Counted from the first letter of the stretch, positions 52,940 through 62,148 are shown. The stretch: 64,000 bases of DNA from Acidobacteriota bacterium (GCA_028874215.1 JAPPLF010000016.1:1-64000); one strand, 5' to 3'. Numbers and translations are program-made. The notes: a model not told the origin generated them from the sequence alone.

Positions 52940-55900
52940 TAGAACGTGTACTTCAGCGAGAACTGGATTTCCCGCGCCTCGAACGCACCGCCGATCACGC
53001 CGAAGGCCGGGGTGCCGAAGGTATTGGCCGGCTGCAGGAAGTTGGCCCGGTTGAGGACGTTGAACACCTCCCCTCGAAATTCGAGCACATGGTCTTCGGT
53101 GATCGGGAACCTGCGATGCAGCCCGAAGTCGACGTTGGCGAACCCCGGACCGCGGGTCACGTTTCGGCCCAGATTCCCATAAGTGAACGGCTGTGGATTC
53201 TGGAAGGCCCTGATGTTGAAGAACTGCTGCACGGTCTTGGGGCCGGCGTTGGGGTCCTGACCCGACACCCAATCCGGAGTGTCCGTTCCGAGTCCGGTGT
53301 TGCTGTTGTCGTAGGGCAGTCCGATGTGGAACGGCTGGCCGCCCTCCAGCGTCACGATCCCTTGAATCCGCCAGTTCCGGAGCAACATTCCGCCGAGGCC
53401 CCCCATTCCCTTGCCGAAGGGAAGCTGATAGACCCAGTTCGCTGCGAAGCGGTGCGGAACGTCATATTGACAGGGTCCCCAATCCTCTTCGAAGTTGCGC
53501 GGGTCCCGTGTCCCCCGGGGAGAACCGTCCCCGTTGACCTGGACACTCCCGGTATCCATGCACCTGGACCAGACATAGGAGACAAGGAAGCCCAGGCCGC
53601 CGGAGAATCGCTGCTCCGCCCTCAACTCCAGCCCGTTGTAGCTCGACCAGCCCTGGTTGTCGGTCCGGGTGTCGTTCACGATGGAAGGGATAATTCGGCG
53701 CGAGGCAACGGATCCCGGTCCCGGTCTCAGCGGTGAGTTGGCATTGAAAACGGTGAGGAGGTTGCTCCCCCGGTTGCCGATATAGGAGGCGGAAATGGCG
53801 GTATTCCCGATCTGCCGCTGCAGGGTCAGGTTCCAGACCTGGTTGTAGGGGTCCGTCCATCCGGGATCGTTGGAGTAGAAGTTCAAGCTGGGAAGCCCAA
53901 CCCCGGGAAACGGGGCGCTGAAGGACAACTGGGGTGTCCTGGTGTCCGAGATGAAGGTCTCCGGACTGACGTAGGGAGGCGACATGGCGGCGAAGAACGA
54001 GAAGACCATGTTGGGGGACATGTAGAAAAGCCCGTAGCCGCCGCGAAGAACGGTCTGGTCGTTGATCCGGTATGCAAAACCCAGCCGGGGGGCGAAGTTG
54101 TTCTTGTCCGCCTTGTAGACTCCCCGCGGGATGTCCTCTCCGGCGTGCGCCAGAACCAGCTCGGGTGCACTGGAGTAATCCGGCTGGGCGTAGCGCCCGT
54201 GTTTCTCATAGGGGGGCTGGAACAGCTCGTACCGCACCCCCAGGTTCAAGGTCAGATCAGGCGACACCTTCCAGTCGTCGTTGATGTAGATGCCGAAGTC
54301 CTTCTTGCGGAAGTTGCGGAAACCGTCATTGACCGTGCAACACCGGGAGGTCCGGTTGGGTACGCCCAGAATGTAGTCCGCCACGGGGTTCCCCGTCCCC
54401 GGCTGAGTCCCGGTTTCGGTCAACTGCGACGTGAAAATTCCGTTGAAGGTGAACAAGCCGTGGGCAAACAGGGCATGGCCGCCGTTCATCTGGTACCAGT
54501 CGACGGAGGCGCCCGTGGAAATGTTGTGGTTGCCGGTGATGTAGGAGAAGTTCTCCCTCACCGCGAACTGGTTGTCGGAGCGATTGTTGGGCGCATTGGC
54601 GATGGCCCCGGTGCCGCCCAGACCGGCGATGTTGATGTTGGGGTTGCCCAGAAAACGGGGACTCAATCCGTGGATCCCCAACTCCTCGTTGACCGCCACT
54701 TCCTGTTCCGAGTCCTCCAGGACCTGCGTGTGCCGGTTGAAGCCGACCCGGAGGTCGTTCACCGCACTGGCTCCGAACGTGTGGGTATGACCCAGCACGG
54801 CATTCTGAGCCGGGGACTTCCAGACGGTGGTGAAATTGGGGAGCGAAGCGAAGACGAAGGGCCAAAGGCGGTCGTACTTCACCAGCGTATAGCGGCCGAA
54901 GATGGTGTCTTCCTCTCCGATCCTCTGGTCGATCCGAATGTTCAACTGGTCGCTGATGACCTCCTGGATTGACGAATCGACGAGATTACTGACCACACCG
55001 GGACGATTCGCCGTGGGAAACAACCGCGTGAAGGCCTTGACCGAGGCCGGATGCCACATGTTCTCGGGGATCACCTTGTTCGCAAAAGGCGCGCGCAGAC
55101 CGGTGTCGGGGTCGACGTCGAAGGGGTTGAAGATGGGATTGCCCTCGCTGAAGTCTCCCCGCCGTTGCAGATCGGTGGGTACGCTGACGGCGCGGGTCAC
55201 TTCCTTGTCCGACCGGATCGCCTCGTAGGTGACGAAGAAAAAGGTCTGGTCTTCCACGATCGGTCCGCCGATGGCCACACCCATATTCTGCTGCGAGAAG
55301 GGCTCCTTCTCCGCGGCGAAGAAGGTGCGGGCGTCAAAGGCGTCGTTCCGGAAAAAGCCCCAGGCGGAACCGTGGTAATCGTTCACCCCTGCGCGGGAAG
55401 CGATATTGACCACACCTCCCGAAGCCCGTCCGAACGCGGCCGAGTAGTTCCCGGCCTGGAACTTGAACTCCTGGATGGCGTCGACGGTCATGCGGAATCC
55501 GACTCGGGTATCGACCGCGTCCTTCATGTCGATCCCGTCCAGCAGGAAGACCGTGCCTTCAGCCGGCGCCCCGTGCACCGAGAAGTTGCCGCCGAAAATG
55601 CTGCTGTGAAAGCTGATCCCCCCTCCGGGGAGCTTGTGGGTGGAGACGGCTCCGGGCTGCAATTCCACCAACTGGATGAAATTGCGGCCGTTCAAAGGGA
55701 GGTTGACGATCGTCTCATGATCGACCACGTCTCCGATTTCGCCCGACTCGGTCTGCAGGGGCGGGGGTGTCCCCAGGACCTCCACGACCTCCTGGATCTC
55801 ACTCGGCGAGAGAGTGATGTCCACGGCGACGGTTTCATTGACCCGGACCACGATGTCCCGCCGGAGCACGGGTTGAAATCCCGCCAACTCCGCCCGAATC

Positions 55901-56133
55901 GAGTAGTCGCCCGGCTGCAGGAAAACGAACTTGTAGGCCCCCGTGTCGCCGGTGACGGCGCCAAAGGTCCGGGCCGTTCCCACGTTGGTCAGGAGGACGT
56001 CGACGCCCGGGATGATGCCGCCCGTCTCGTCCGTGACCCGGCCGCTGATCCCGCCCGTGGTGATCTGGGCCGACAGGGGCGCTGCCAGCATGGCAACGCT
56101 CAGGAAAAGGATTGAAATCTGGATTCTTCGCAT
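52939..56133 (-). CDS. Oar-like TonB-dependent outer-membrane receptor
   Basis: 1064 residues. A signal peptide (SILFLSVAMLAAPLSA) precedes a carboxypeptidase-regulatory domain at about residues 25-105 (ISGRVTDETGGIIPGVDVLL), a TonB plug (NLPLNGRNFIQLVELQPG, FLLDGIDMKDAVDTR, QAGNYSAAFGRASGGVVNI) and a long beta-barrel ending in aromatic Phe (EIQFSLKYTF). This type is greatly expanded in Acidobacteriota. It imports large or complexed substrates with energy from TonB. AAGGAG lies 8 nt before the ATG. Confidence 0.95.
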   Translation of the reverse strand: MRRIQISILFLSVAMLAAPLSAQITTGGISGRVTDETGGIIPGVDVLLTNVGTARTFGAVTGDTGAYKFVFLQPGDYSIRAELAGFQPVLRRDIVVRVNETVAVDITLSPSEIQEVVEVLGTPPPLQTESGEIGDVVDHETIVNLPLNGRNFIQLVELQPGAVSTHKLPGGGISFHSSIFGGNFSVHGAPAEGTVFLLDGIDMKDAVDTRVGFRMTVDAIQEFKFQAGNYSAAFGRASGGVVNIASRAGVNDYHGSAWGFFRNDAFDARTFFAAEKEPFSQQNMGVAIGGPIVEDQTFFFVTYEAIRSDKEVTRAVSVPTDLQRRGDFSEGNPIFNPFDVDPDTGLRAPFANKVIPENMWHPASVKAFTRLFPTANRPGVVSNLVDSSIQEVISDQLNIRIDQRIGEEDTIFGRYTLVKYDRLWPFVFASLPNFTTVWKSPAQNAVLGHTHTFGASAVNDLRVGFNRHTQVLEDSEQEVAVNEELGIHGLSPRFLGNPNINIAGLGGTGAIANAPNNRSDNQFAVRENFSYITGNHNISTGASVDWYQMNGGHALFAHGLFTFNGIFTSQLTETGTQPGTGNPVADYILGVPNRTSRCCTVNDGFRNFRKKDFGIYINDDWKVSPDLTLNLGVRYELFQPPYEKHGRYAQPDYSSAPELVLAHAGEDIPRGVYKADKNNFAPRLGFAYRINDQTVLRGGYGLFYMSPNMVFSFFAAMSPPYVSPETFISDTRTPQLSFSAPFPGVGLPSLNFYSNDPGWTDPYNQVWNLTLQRQIGNTAISASYIGNRGSNLLTVFNANSPLRPGPGSVASRRIIPSIVNDTRTDNQGWSSYNGLELRAEQRFSGGLGFLVSYVWSRCMDTGSVQVNGDGSPRGTRDPRNFEEDWGPCQYDVPHRFAANWVYQLPFGKGMGGLGGMLLRNWRIQGIVTLEGGQPFHIGLPYDNSNTGLGTDTPDWVSGQDPNAGPKTVQQFFNIRAFQNPQPFTYGNLGRNVTRGPGFANVDFGLHRRFPITEDHVLEFRGEVFNVLNRANFLQPANTFGTPAFGVIGGAFEAREIQFSLKYTF

Positions 56134-56186
56134 CGGTTACGCTCCTTCGGTCAATTAAGTTCCCTGCGGTTCGCAGTTCGAATGTC

Positions 56187-57344
56187 TCACTTCACGATGG
56201 TCTTCAAGAGCCGGAAGACCCAATCCCGGTCGCCCTGATACTGGGATCCGAAATAGGTGGATCCGACGACTTTACGGGCTACGTAGTTGGTCCGGATGGT
56301 GGCCACCACCAGATCGTACTCGGGGACCACCGAGATCCGGGAGACGGCCTGCCAGTTGATGTTGCCGCCCCGCGCTTCCTGCACGCCCTGTCCCGGCAAC
56401 CACCAGTTCAGGCTGTAGTCCTCGCCCCCGTGGCCGGCATGCCGGCGGCTTTGCGGTTTGCGCGTCTGCTCCACCCACTCCTTGCTGACTAGTTGCTGGT
56501 CCCGCCAGCGCCCGTTGCGCAGGAAGAGATAGCCGAAGCGGGCGGCGTCGTCCGAATTGATGACCACCCAGCCCGGTCCGGCCCGGACGGCGTGTCCGCC
56601 GATCTCCCACGGCGGATCCAGGTAGCGTCCGTAGCCCGGCCAGAAGGGGTACATGAGGTTTTCCTGAATCACACGCGCGGGCATCCAGTCCCAACGCCCG
56701 GCGGGCACTTGGAGATGCCGGAAGATCTTCTCGTCCAGCACGTCCTTGAGATCCTTGCCCCAAAGCGCCGTCAAGGCCTGGGCGAACCGCCACATCCCCC
56801 CGTCGCTGTAGATGTATTCGCCCCCCGGCGCCCGGTGGGCATAGTTGTAGGTGGAATCCCCCATCTCGCCGTCGGACCGGCTCAGGTCAATGTCCGGAAA
56901 GCCCGACACCATGTTGGCGAAATGCCTCCAGGTGATTTTTCGATGGTGGCCTTCGTTGAGGTATTTGTAAGAATGGGACAGCTCTCCCTCGCCCGTCCAG
57001 GTCTTCCAGACCAGGTCGTCCAACTCGACCAGGCCGGCATCGACGGCCAGGCCCAGGCAGGTCGCGTTAAACGTCTTGCCCATGGACGCGGTCTGGACGG
57101 CAGTCCTCTGGTTGCCCCAGGTGGCCACCACGTATCCGTGGCGGACAATGGTCCCCCCGATCCCGACCCGCGGCAGGATCCTCCTCAGGGCATCCTCGTC
57201 GAAGCCCACGTCCGCAGGACGCCTGGTTTCCCACTCCTTGCCCGGAAAACGATCGAGTGCGTCGGCCGGAACGTCAGTCGCTTGGGCGGTCCCGGCGGAA
57301 ATCCCCAGGGCAAGGATCGTGCAGGCCGCCAGGAAACGATTTAT
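56187..57344 (-). CDS. Beta-lactamase-fold serine hydrolase, ATA start
   Basis: 385 residues. The catalytic SxxK is in TASMGKTFNA, with the YSDGG equivalent of the YxN motif; overall a class C/EstB-type hydrolase. The first ordinary start codon is GTG 57209 inside the domain, but the frame continues upstream with a good signal peptide (FLAACTILALGISAGTAQA) that begins at an ATA codon (57344). GAGGAG lies exactly 6 nt before this ATA. No ATG, GTG or TTG exists between. Esterase, peptidase or amidase activity is possible. First enzyme gene before the TonB receptor in transcription order. Confidence 0.85.
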   Translation of the reverse strand: MNRFLAACTILALGISAGTAQATDVPADALDRFPGKEWETRRPADVGFDEDALRRILPRVGIGGTIVRHGYVVATWGNQRTAVQTASMGKTFNATCLGLAVDAGLVELDDLVWKTWTGEGELSHSYKYLNEGHHRKITWRHFANMVSGFPDIDLSRSDGEMGDSTYNYAHRAPGGEYIYSDGGMWRFAQALTALWGKDLKDVLDEKIFRHLQVPAGRWDWMPARVIQENLMYPFWPGYGRYLDPPWEIGGHAVRAGPGWVVINSDDAARFGYLFLRNGRWRDQQLVSKEWVEQTRKPQSRRHAGHGGEDYSLNWWLPGQGVQEARGGNINWQAVSRISVVPEYDLVVATIRTNYVARKVVGSTYFGSQYQGDRDWVFRLLKTIVK

Positions 57345-57375
57345 CGCTCTCTCCTCAAGCTGAAGGTCGGAAACG

Positions 57376-57399
57376 AACGCTCATTGCGTGAGCGTTTTT
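57376..57399. promoter_or_regulatory. Perfect palindrome, operator or terminator
   Basis: AACGCTCA-TTGCG-TGAGCGTT is an 8-bp perfect inverted repeat, followed on the plus strand by TTTTT. It lies between the carbonic anhydrase stop (minus strand) and the hydrolase start, 32 bp upstream of its ATA. As a terminator it would have to serve the minus-strand carbonic anhydrase, where the U-run is weak. As a repressor operator it is well placed. Confidence 0.5.
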
Positions 57400-57481
57400 C
57401 CAATGAGGCACACCATATCGGTAGCCCGGAATGCAAGTCAAGAGGCAATGGGCCTCTACGGGGAGGACAGCGCCGCGGCGG

Positions 57482-58288
57482 TCATTCGCGCAGCAGAACG
57501 CGGTCGCCGAGGGGCTGCACAGGGCGAAAGTTGTGTGGATGAATGGCGCCGAATGCGGCAATTTGCGTCTTCGACATCGATAGCGGCTCGGTCAGGACGA
57601 CCCAGTCGACACCTTCGGTGCAGGGTGGAGTGGTGAGGGAACCCCGGTACCTCCATGTCGTTCGGACGGCAGGCAGGAGCAATGCCAAATCGAGTTCGCC
57701 CGGCACCATTTGCGACTCGGACTTTTCGGGTGGAAGATGCTTCCAGACTGGAGCCAGGGCCTCACTCGCCGGTCCTTCCTTGAACAGAATTCCAAGCACC
57801 GTAAGCGACCCGAAATCACTTCGATGCACCAGGTGCATCTCCAGCGCCAGTCGACTGCCGTCAAATGTATGTTCGCTGGGATGGTGGAAGTGAAACTGCA
57901 CCAAGGCGGAGCGTACTCCGTTGAGGACGATGCCGCTGCCGGAGTTCGGGTTCACCTGGATCGTATGCCCGGTGTTCTCGATGGCGAATCGGGTCCTGCG
58001 GTAGTCGAACTCGATCGGCGCCAGCTCGGCGGACTGGCCCGCCGTCAGATCGATGGGCGACTGTTCGTCGCCCGAGGCGCAGGAGATAAACGCGGAATCG
58101 AGCGCCCCCCAGACTTCCGGGCCGTTGTGCGGCCCGTAGCCCCAACACGGAACGGCAGGATGCTGGTTTCGTCCGGGTCCCATGGATATCGACTCTGCCT
58201 CACTTACGTCCATTACCCGCACAGCGGACTGTCCGGGTGGAAACTTGTTGATAATAGGAGTATCTGGCCGTTCGCGGGCGCAGGACAC
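57482..58288 (-). CDS. Alpha-class carbonic anhydrase
   Basis: Hydrates CO2 to bicarbonate. Up to 268 residues. Zinc ligands are in QFHFHHPSEHT (two His) and EMHLVH (third His). Also seen are SPIDL and SLTTPPCTEGVDW; Cys in FISCASGD and PPCTEG likely form the usual disulfide. Alpha enzymes are normally periplasmic, yet no signal peptide is present. The start is uncertain: GTG 58288, ATG 58213 or ATG 58183, none with a good ribosome site. Confidence 0.88.
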   Translation of the reverse strand: MSCARERPDTPIINKFPPGQSAVRVMDVSEAESISMGPGRNQHPAVPCWGYGPHNGPEVWGALDSAFISCASGDEQSPIDLTAGQSAELAPIEFDYRRTRFAIENTGHTIQVNPNSGSGIVLNGVRSALVQFHFHHPSEHTFDGSRLALEMHLVHRSDFGSLTVLGILFKEGPASEALAPVWKHLPPEKSESQMVPGELDLALLLPAVRTTWRYRGSLTTPPCTEGVDWVVLTEPLSMSKTQIAAFGAIHPHNFRPVQPLGDRVLLRE

Positions 58289-58335
58289 GATGACCGGTGC
58301 CGACCGCCCTCTTTCACAAGCATCAGAACCAGGAG

Positions 58336-58647
58336 TCAGTCCTGTTTCGGTGACGGCGCGGCGCGCCCGGGTTGGCCCGCCGCGGTAGCGGAGATTTTAG
58401 TCTCGGTGAAGAGCCGGCGGCCGGTATGCCCTTGATTCCGGTGGCGCCACCAACGGAGTCCCGCAAACGCTGCCAAGCCTCCCACGACTCCCAGAATCAG
58501 GAAACCGCGGACAGGCGGGACTCCTGCCCAGAAAATGAACATGACGCCGAAGACGAAGATGAGCCCGGCGGCGCCTCTGACCGGAATCTTCTCGATCCGG
58601 ATCCCGGGATGGGGTTTCAATGGCTTGGGAGGTGGCGACTGTGGCAT
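58336..58647 (-). CDS. Small two-helix membrane protein
   Basis: 103 residues: a proline-rich N-terminus (PQSPPPKPLKPHPG), two hydrophobic helices (GAAGLIFVFGVMFIFWAGV and FLILGVVGGLAAFAGL) and a basic tail. Family unknown. No Shine-Dalgarno precedes its ATG. It starts 39 bp from the divergent oxidase; the gap holds CCTCC-GATT-GGAGG, whose right arm is the oxidase ribosome site. Confidence 0.6.
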   Translation of the reverse strand: MPQSPPPKPLKPHPGIRIEKIPVRGAAGLIFVFGVMFIFWAGVPPVRGFLILGVVGGLAAFAGLRWWRHRNQGHTGRRLFTETKISATAAGQPGRAAPSPKQD

Positions 58648-58686
58648 GAATTCAGCGTACCATAGCCTCCGATTGGAGGACGAAGC

Positions 58687-59925
58687 ATGGCAAACACGTC
58701 ACAGTCGGTGATCGTCGTCGGCGCCGGGATCGCCGGATTAAGCACCTCGTTCCATCTGGCCGACAAGGGAGTTCGGAAGGTCCTGCTCCTGGACAAGGGC
58801 CGGGTGGGGGACGGGTCCAGCAGCCGGTCGGGGGCCATCAACACCATGATGATGGCCACCGAGGGAGCCAGCCGGGCGCGAGGCATCACCTTCGACATCT
58901 TCGAGCGGTTCGACAAGATCCTTGAAAACTACGACTTTCACCAGGTCGGGTGCCTGAATCTCCTGGACTCCCGGCAGTTCGAGCGGGCCCGCCGCCTGCA
59001 TCCCATGCACCGTCGCGCTGGAGCTCGATTTCAGGTGTTGCGGCGGCGTGAGATCGAGGAACGATTCCCCGATCTACGGATCGGCGGCGACGAGTACGGT
59101 GTGCTGGACCTGCGCGGCGGTTACAGTGAGCCGGACCGCTACCTGCCCGCTCTCAGCGCCAAGGTCCGGGAGATGGGAGTGGAACTCCGGGAAGGCGTGA
59201 CCATCGACGATTTCCTGATCGAAGGCGGACGGGTCACGGGCGTCCGGACCCGGGAATCGGGGAAATTGCGGGCGGACTCGGTGGTCTGCACCGTCAATGC
59301 CTGGGCCAACTCCCTGATGGCGCAGGCGGGTCAACCGCTGCCGGTGCGCAACTTCGTTCACGAACGGTGGGTCACCATGCCCTTGGAACATCCGCCCCGG
59401 CTCCCGGCCACCAACGACGATGCCAAGGGCGTCTATTACCGTCCCACGGAGGATGATCGTGTTCTTTTGGGCACCGGCGCCCACGAAGCGGTTCAGATCG
59501 AGAGGCCCGGACCCGACTTCCGTCTCACCGAACTGGTGCCCGATCCCCGTTCCCTGCCCTTCATTCAGGTGGCGGTTCGGGACCGCCTGCCCCTGATTCA
59601 AGGCGTCGGGATCGACTACCACCGCGTGGGCCTGGTGAGCTACGCCTTGGACTTTCTGCCCAATATCGGTCCCGTGGACGCCCTGCCGGGGCTCTATCTT
59701 GCCGTCACCTTCAACTCGGGCGGCTTCGGCTACCATCCCGTGGCCGGTTTCCTCCTGGCGGAATACATGGTGGACGGACAGACCAGCATCGATGCGTCCG
59801 AATTCTCCCCGGACCGTTTTCCGGACTTCGACACCGAAGGTTACTTGGCAAAAACCGTCACTCACGGGCAGATGATCCGGGACCACGAGGCCCGGACGGC
59901 GCTTCCGGTGCGCAAGCGGCATTGA
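58687..59925 (+). CDS. FAD-dependent amine/amino-acid oxidase (DAO family) 2
   Basis: 412 residues. FAD site IVVGAGIAGLSTSFHLADKG with LLLDKG, then SSSRSGAINTMMMATE and a C-terminal FAD-contact FNSGGFGYHPVAGFLLAEYM. Domain order is that of sarcosine/dimethylglycine-type oxidases and it is paralogous to the gene at 44271. Substrate unknown. GGAGG lies 7 nt before the ATG, in the stem of a 5-bp hairpin. About 3.7 kb downstream is the glycine cleavage gene. Confidence 0.85.
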   Translation: MANTSQSVIVVGAGIAGLSTSFHLADKGVRKVLLLDKGRVGDGSSSRSGAINTMMMATEGASRARGITFDIFERFDKILENYDFHQVGCLNLLDSRQFERARRLHPMHRRAGARFQVLRRREIEERFPDLRIGGDEYGVLDLRGGYSEPDRYLPALSAKVREMGVELREGVTIDDFLIEGGRVTGVRTRESGKLRADSVVCTVNAWANSLMAQAGQPLPVRNFVHERWVTMPLEHPPRLPATNDDAKGVYYRPTEDDRVLLGTGAHEAVQIERPGPDFRLTELVPDPRSLPFIQVAVRDRLPLIQGVGIDYHRVGLVSYALDFLPNIGPVDALPGLYLAVTFNSGGFGYHPVAGFLLAEYMVDGQTSIDASEFSPDRFPDFDTEGYLAKTVTHGQMIRDHEARTALPVRKRH

Positions 59926-60061
59926 TCCGGTTCCGAGTTTAGTGAACAAACGCCTCGCGGGATTCCGGCCCGGGTCTCCTCGTTGCGTCCTTCCGCCGAG
60001 CAGGACAGAATGTCCGGAACCGACAGGACCTGCAAGAATACGCCCGGAGGGAGGAACCCGA

Positions 60062-60805
60062 ATGAGTGACGGTCAGACCCATCACCAGCGCACCGGCCGG
60101 GAGACCCGGATGGAGAATGCCGTCATCGGTGAGGGCACTTTCATCGAGCCCGACGTCACGCTCGGATACCGGTATCACCGGGACTGCGGCCCGGCCCGAA
60201 TCGGCCGCCACGGGATCTTGCGGCAAGGGACCGTCATCTACGGCGACACTCGGATCGGCGACTATTTCCAGACCGGTCTCTACGCGGTCATCCGGGCCAA
60301 AGTCCGGATCGGGGACTACTGCACCATCTTCAACCATTCAGTGGTGGAAGGGATCGTCCGGATGGGAGACGGGGTGCGGGTCATGGCTCACACCTACATC
60401 CCGACACGGACCTGGTTCGGCGACCATGTCTTCGTGGGACCGGGGGTCATCTTCCTGAACGACCGGGAGCCTTGCCGTTACGAAGTCATGCCGACGCCCA
60501 GCGGAGCCACCATCGAAGACGAGGTCGTCATCGGCGGCGGTTGCACCATCCTTCCGGGGATCACCATCGGAGAGGGAAGCTTCATTGCCGCGGGGGCGGT
60601 GGTGCACCGCGACGTTCCCAGGAAGAGCTTCGTCAAGGGGGTTCCCGGACGCGTGGAGCCGCTTCCGGACAAGTTCGACATGCCCAACAACCTGGGAGTG
60701 ATGAGACAGAAGGTCGATCTGTGGCATCCTCTCACCGCCGATCTGGCCGCCGTCGATTGGCCGGATCGGTGGGGTCCGGCCCCCAACTGGGCCGCGTCCG
60801 ATTGA
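60062..60805 (+). CDS. Left-handed beta-helix (hexapeptide) acyltransferase-like
   Basis: 247 residues from ATG 60062 (GGGAGG 7 nt upstream). Hexapeptide turns run from residue 20 to about 190, for example VIGEGTFIEPDV, YGDTRIGDYFQTG, GDHVFVGPGVIF, IEDEVVIGGGCTILPGI and GEGSFIAAGAVVHRDVP. The last is typical of acetyltransferases such as WbbJ/NeuD types. A trimeric sugar or amino-sugar acyltransferase is likely. The stretch from 59942 in the same frame is not needed. Confidence 0.85.
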   Translation: MSDGQTHHQRTGRETRMENAVIGEGTFIEPDVTLGYRYHRDCGPARIGRHGILRQGTVIYGDTRIGDYFQTGLYAVIRAKVRIGDYCTIFNHSVVEGIVRMGDGVRVMAHTYIPTRTWFGDHVFVGPGVIFLNDREPCRYEVMPTPSGATIEDEVVIGGGCTILPGITIGEGSFIAAGAVVHRDVPRKSFVKGVPGRVEPLPDKFDMPNNLGVMRQKVDLWHPLTADLAAVDWPDRWGPAPNWAASD

Positions 60806-60850
60806 GGATCCGTCCAGGTCCGGCGTTCCGGTCCAGGAGGCGATGGAGAC

Positions 60851-62119
60851 ATGAAGAAAATTCCGGTCCTACTCCTGGCCGTCTGCTTTTCCGGCGTCTC
60901 CCTGTCCGCCAACTGGCCGGACTACCGGGGCCCCCGCCGGGACGGTGTGTCCGAGGTCGCGAACCTGCCGCTGCGCTGGAGCGAGACGCTCAACGTTCGC
61001 TGGAAGACGCCCATTCATGGCCGTGCCTGGTCCTCGCCCGTGATCTGGGGGAAACAGGTCTGGCTCACCACCGCCACTGAGGACGGCAAGAAGCTCTCCG
61101 TTCTGTGCATCGATCGCGACAGTGGCAAGATCCTCGTCGACCGCAAGCTCTTCGACGTCGCCAAACCTCGTCCCCTGAGCAACGCCGTCAACACCTATGC
61201 CAGCCCCTCGCCCACCATCGAGGAGGGCCGGGTGTATGTCCATTTCGGGAGTTACGGGACCGCCTGCCTGGACACGGATACGTTCCAGGTCATCTGGGAA
61301 CGAAGGGACCTCCCCTGTGACCATTGGCGCGGCCCGGCCTCGTCGCCCGTGCTCTGGGAGGACCTCCTCTTCCTCCACATGGACGGCGCCGACGTCCAGT
61401 ACGTGGCCGCTCTGGACAAGGCCACGGGCTTCAACCGGTGGGTGACCTTCCGCTCGGTCGACTACGGAGACCTGGAAGAGAACGGCCGGCCCCGCATGTC
61501 CGGAGACTTCCGCAAGGCCTACAACACGCCGCTGGTGATCGAGTTCCAGGGAGAACCGCAACTCATCAGCCCCAGCGCCAAGGGAGCCTACGGCTACGAT
61601 CCCCGCACCGGACGCGAGATCTGGCAGATTCGCCACGGGGGTCACTCGTCGGCGCCGAGGACCCTCTACTCCGACGGCCAGGTCGGAATCGGCACCGGAT
61701 ACATCGGGAACGCGGCCCAGCTTTGGGCGATCCGACTCGGCGGCCGGGGCGACGTGACCGGAACCCACGTGGCGTGGAAGTACGCGCGCGGCGCTCCGAA
61801 GCACTCCTCTCCGGTGCTGTCCGGAGGGCGGGTCTACATGGTGAGCAACGACGGGGTCGCCACCTGCCTCGACTTCAGGAACGGACAGGAGATCTGGAAG
61901 AAACGAATCGGCGGTCTCCACTCCGCCTCGGTCCTCTACGCCGCCGGCCGGATTCACTATTTCGACGAGGACGGCCGAACCACCATTCTCCAACCCGGGG
62001 AGACACCGGAAATCCTGGCCAGGAACAAGCTGGACGACGGTTTCATGGCCTCGCCCGCCGTGGCCGACGGAGCCCTCTTCCTGCGCACGAAGACACACCT
62101 CTACCGGATCCAGGAGTAG
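60851..62119 (+). CDS. PQQ-type beta-propeller protein, copy 1
   Basis: 422 residues with a signal peptide (IPVLLLAVCFSGVSLS). Begins NWPDYRGPRRDGVS and carries outer-membrane-BamB/PQQ-like blades (GKQVWLTTATEDGKKLSVLC, GRVYVHFGSYGTACLD, GGRVYMVSNDGVATCLD). No PQQ or heme ligands can be assigned, so it is more likely a binding or scaffold propeller. A near-identical copy follows 95 bp later. The ATG starts 45 bp after the acyltransferase stop; its ribosome site (AGGAGG) is good. Confidence 0.82.
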   Translation: MKKIPVLLLAVCFSGVSLSANWPDYRGPRRDGVSEVANLPLRWSETLNVRWKTPIHGRAWSSPVIWGKQVWLTTATEDGKKLSVLCIDRDSGKILVDRKLFDVAKPRPLSNAVNTYASPSPTIEEGRVYVHFGSYGTACLDTDTFQVIWERRDLPCDHWRGPASSPVLWEDLLFLHMDGADVQYVAALDKATGFNRWVTFRSVDYGDLEENGRPRMSGDFRKAYNTPLVIEFQGEPQLISPSAKGAYGYDPRTGREIWQIRHGGHSSAPRTLYSDGQVGIGTGYIGNAAQLWAIRLGGRGDVTGTHVAWKYARGAPKHSSPVLSGGRVYMVSNDGVATCLDFRNGQEIWKKRIGGLHSASVLYAAGRIHYFDEDGRTTILQPGETPEILARNKLDDGFMASPAVADGALFLRTKTHLYRIQE

Positions 62120-62124
62120 TGGAA

Positions 62125-62148
62125 CGGCGATTTCCAGTCGCCGATTCC
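62125..62148. repeat. REP-like palindrome after propeller copy 1
   Basis: CGGCGATTTCCAGTCGCCGATTCC can fold with GGCGA/TCGCC stems and resembles the units at 52884 and 52916. It starts 5 bp after the stop codon. Confidence 0.35.
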
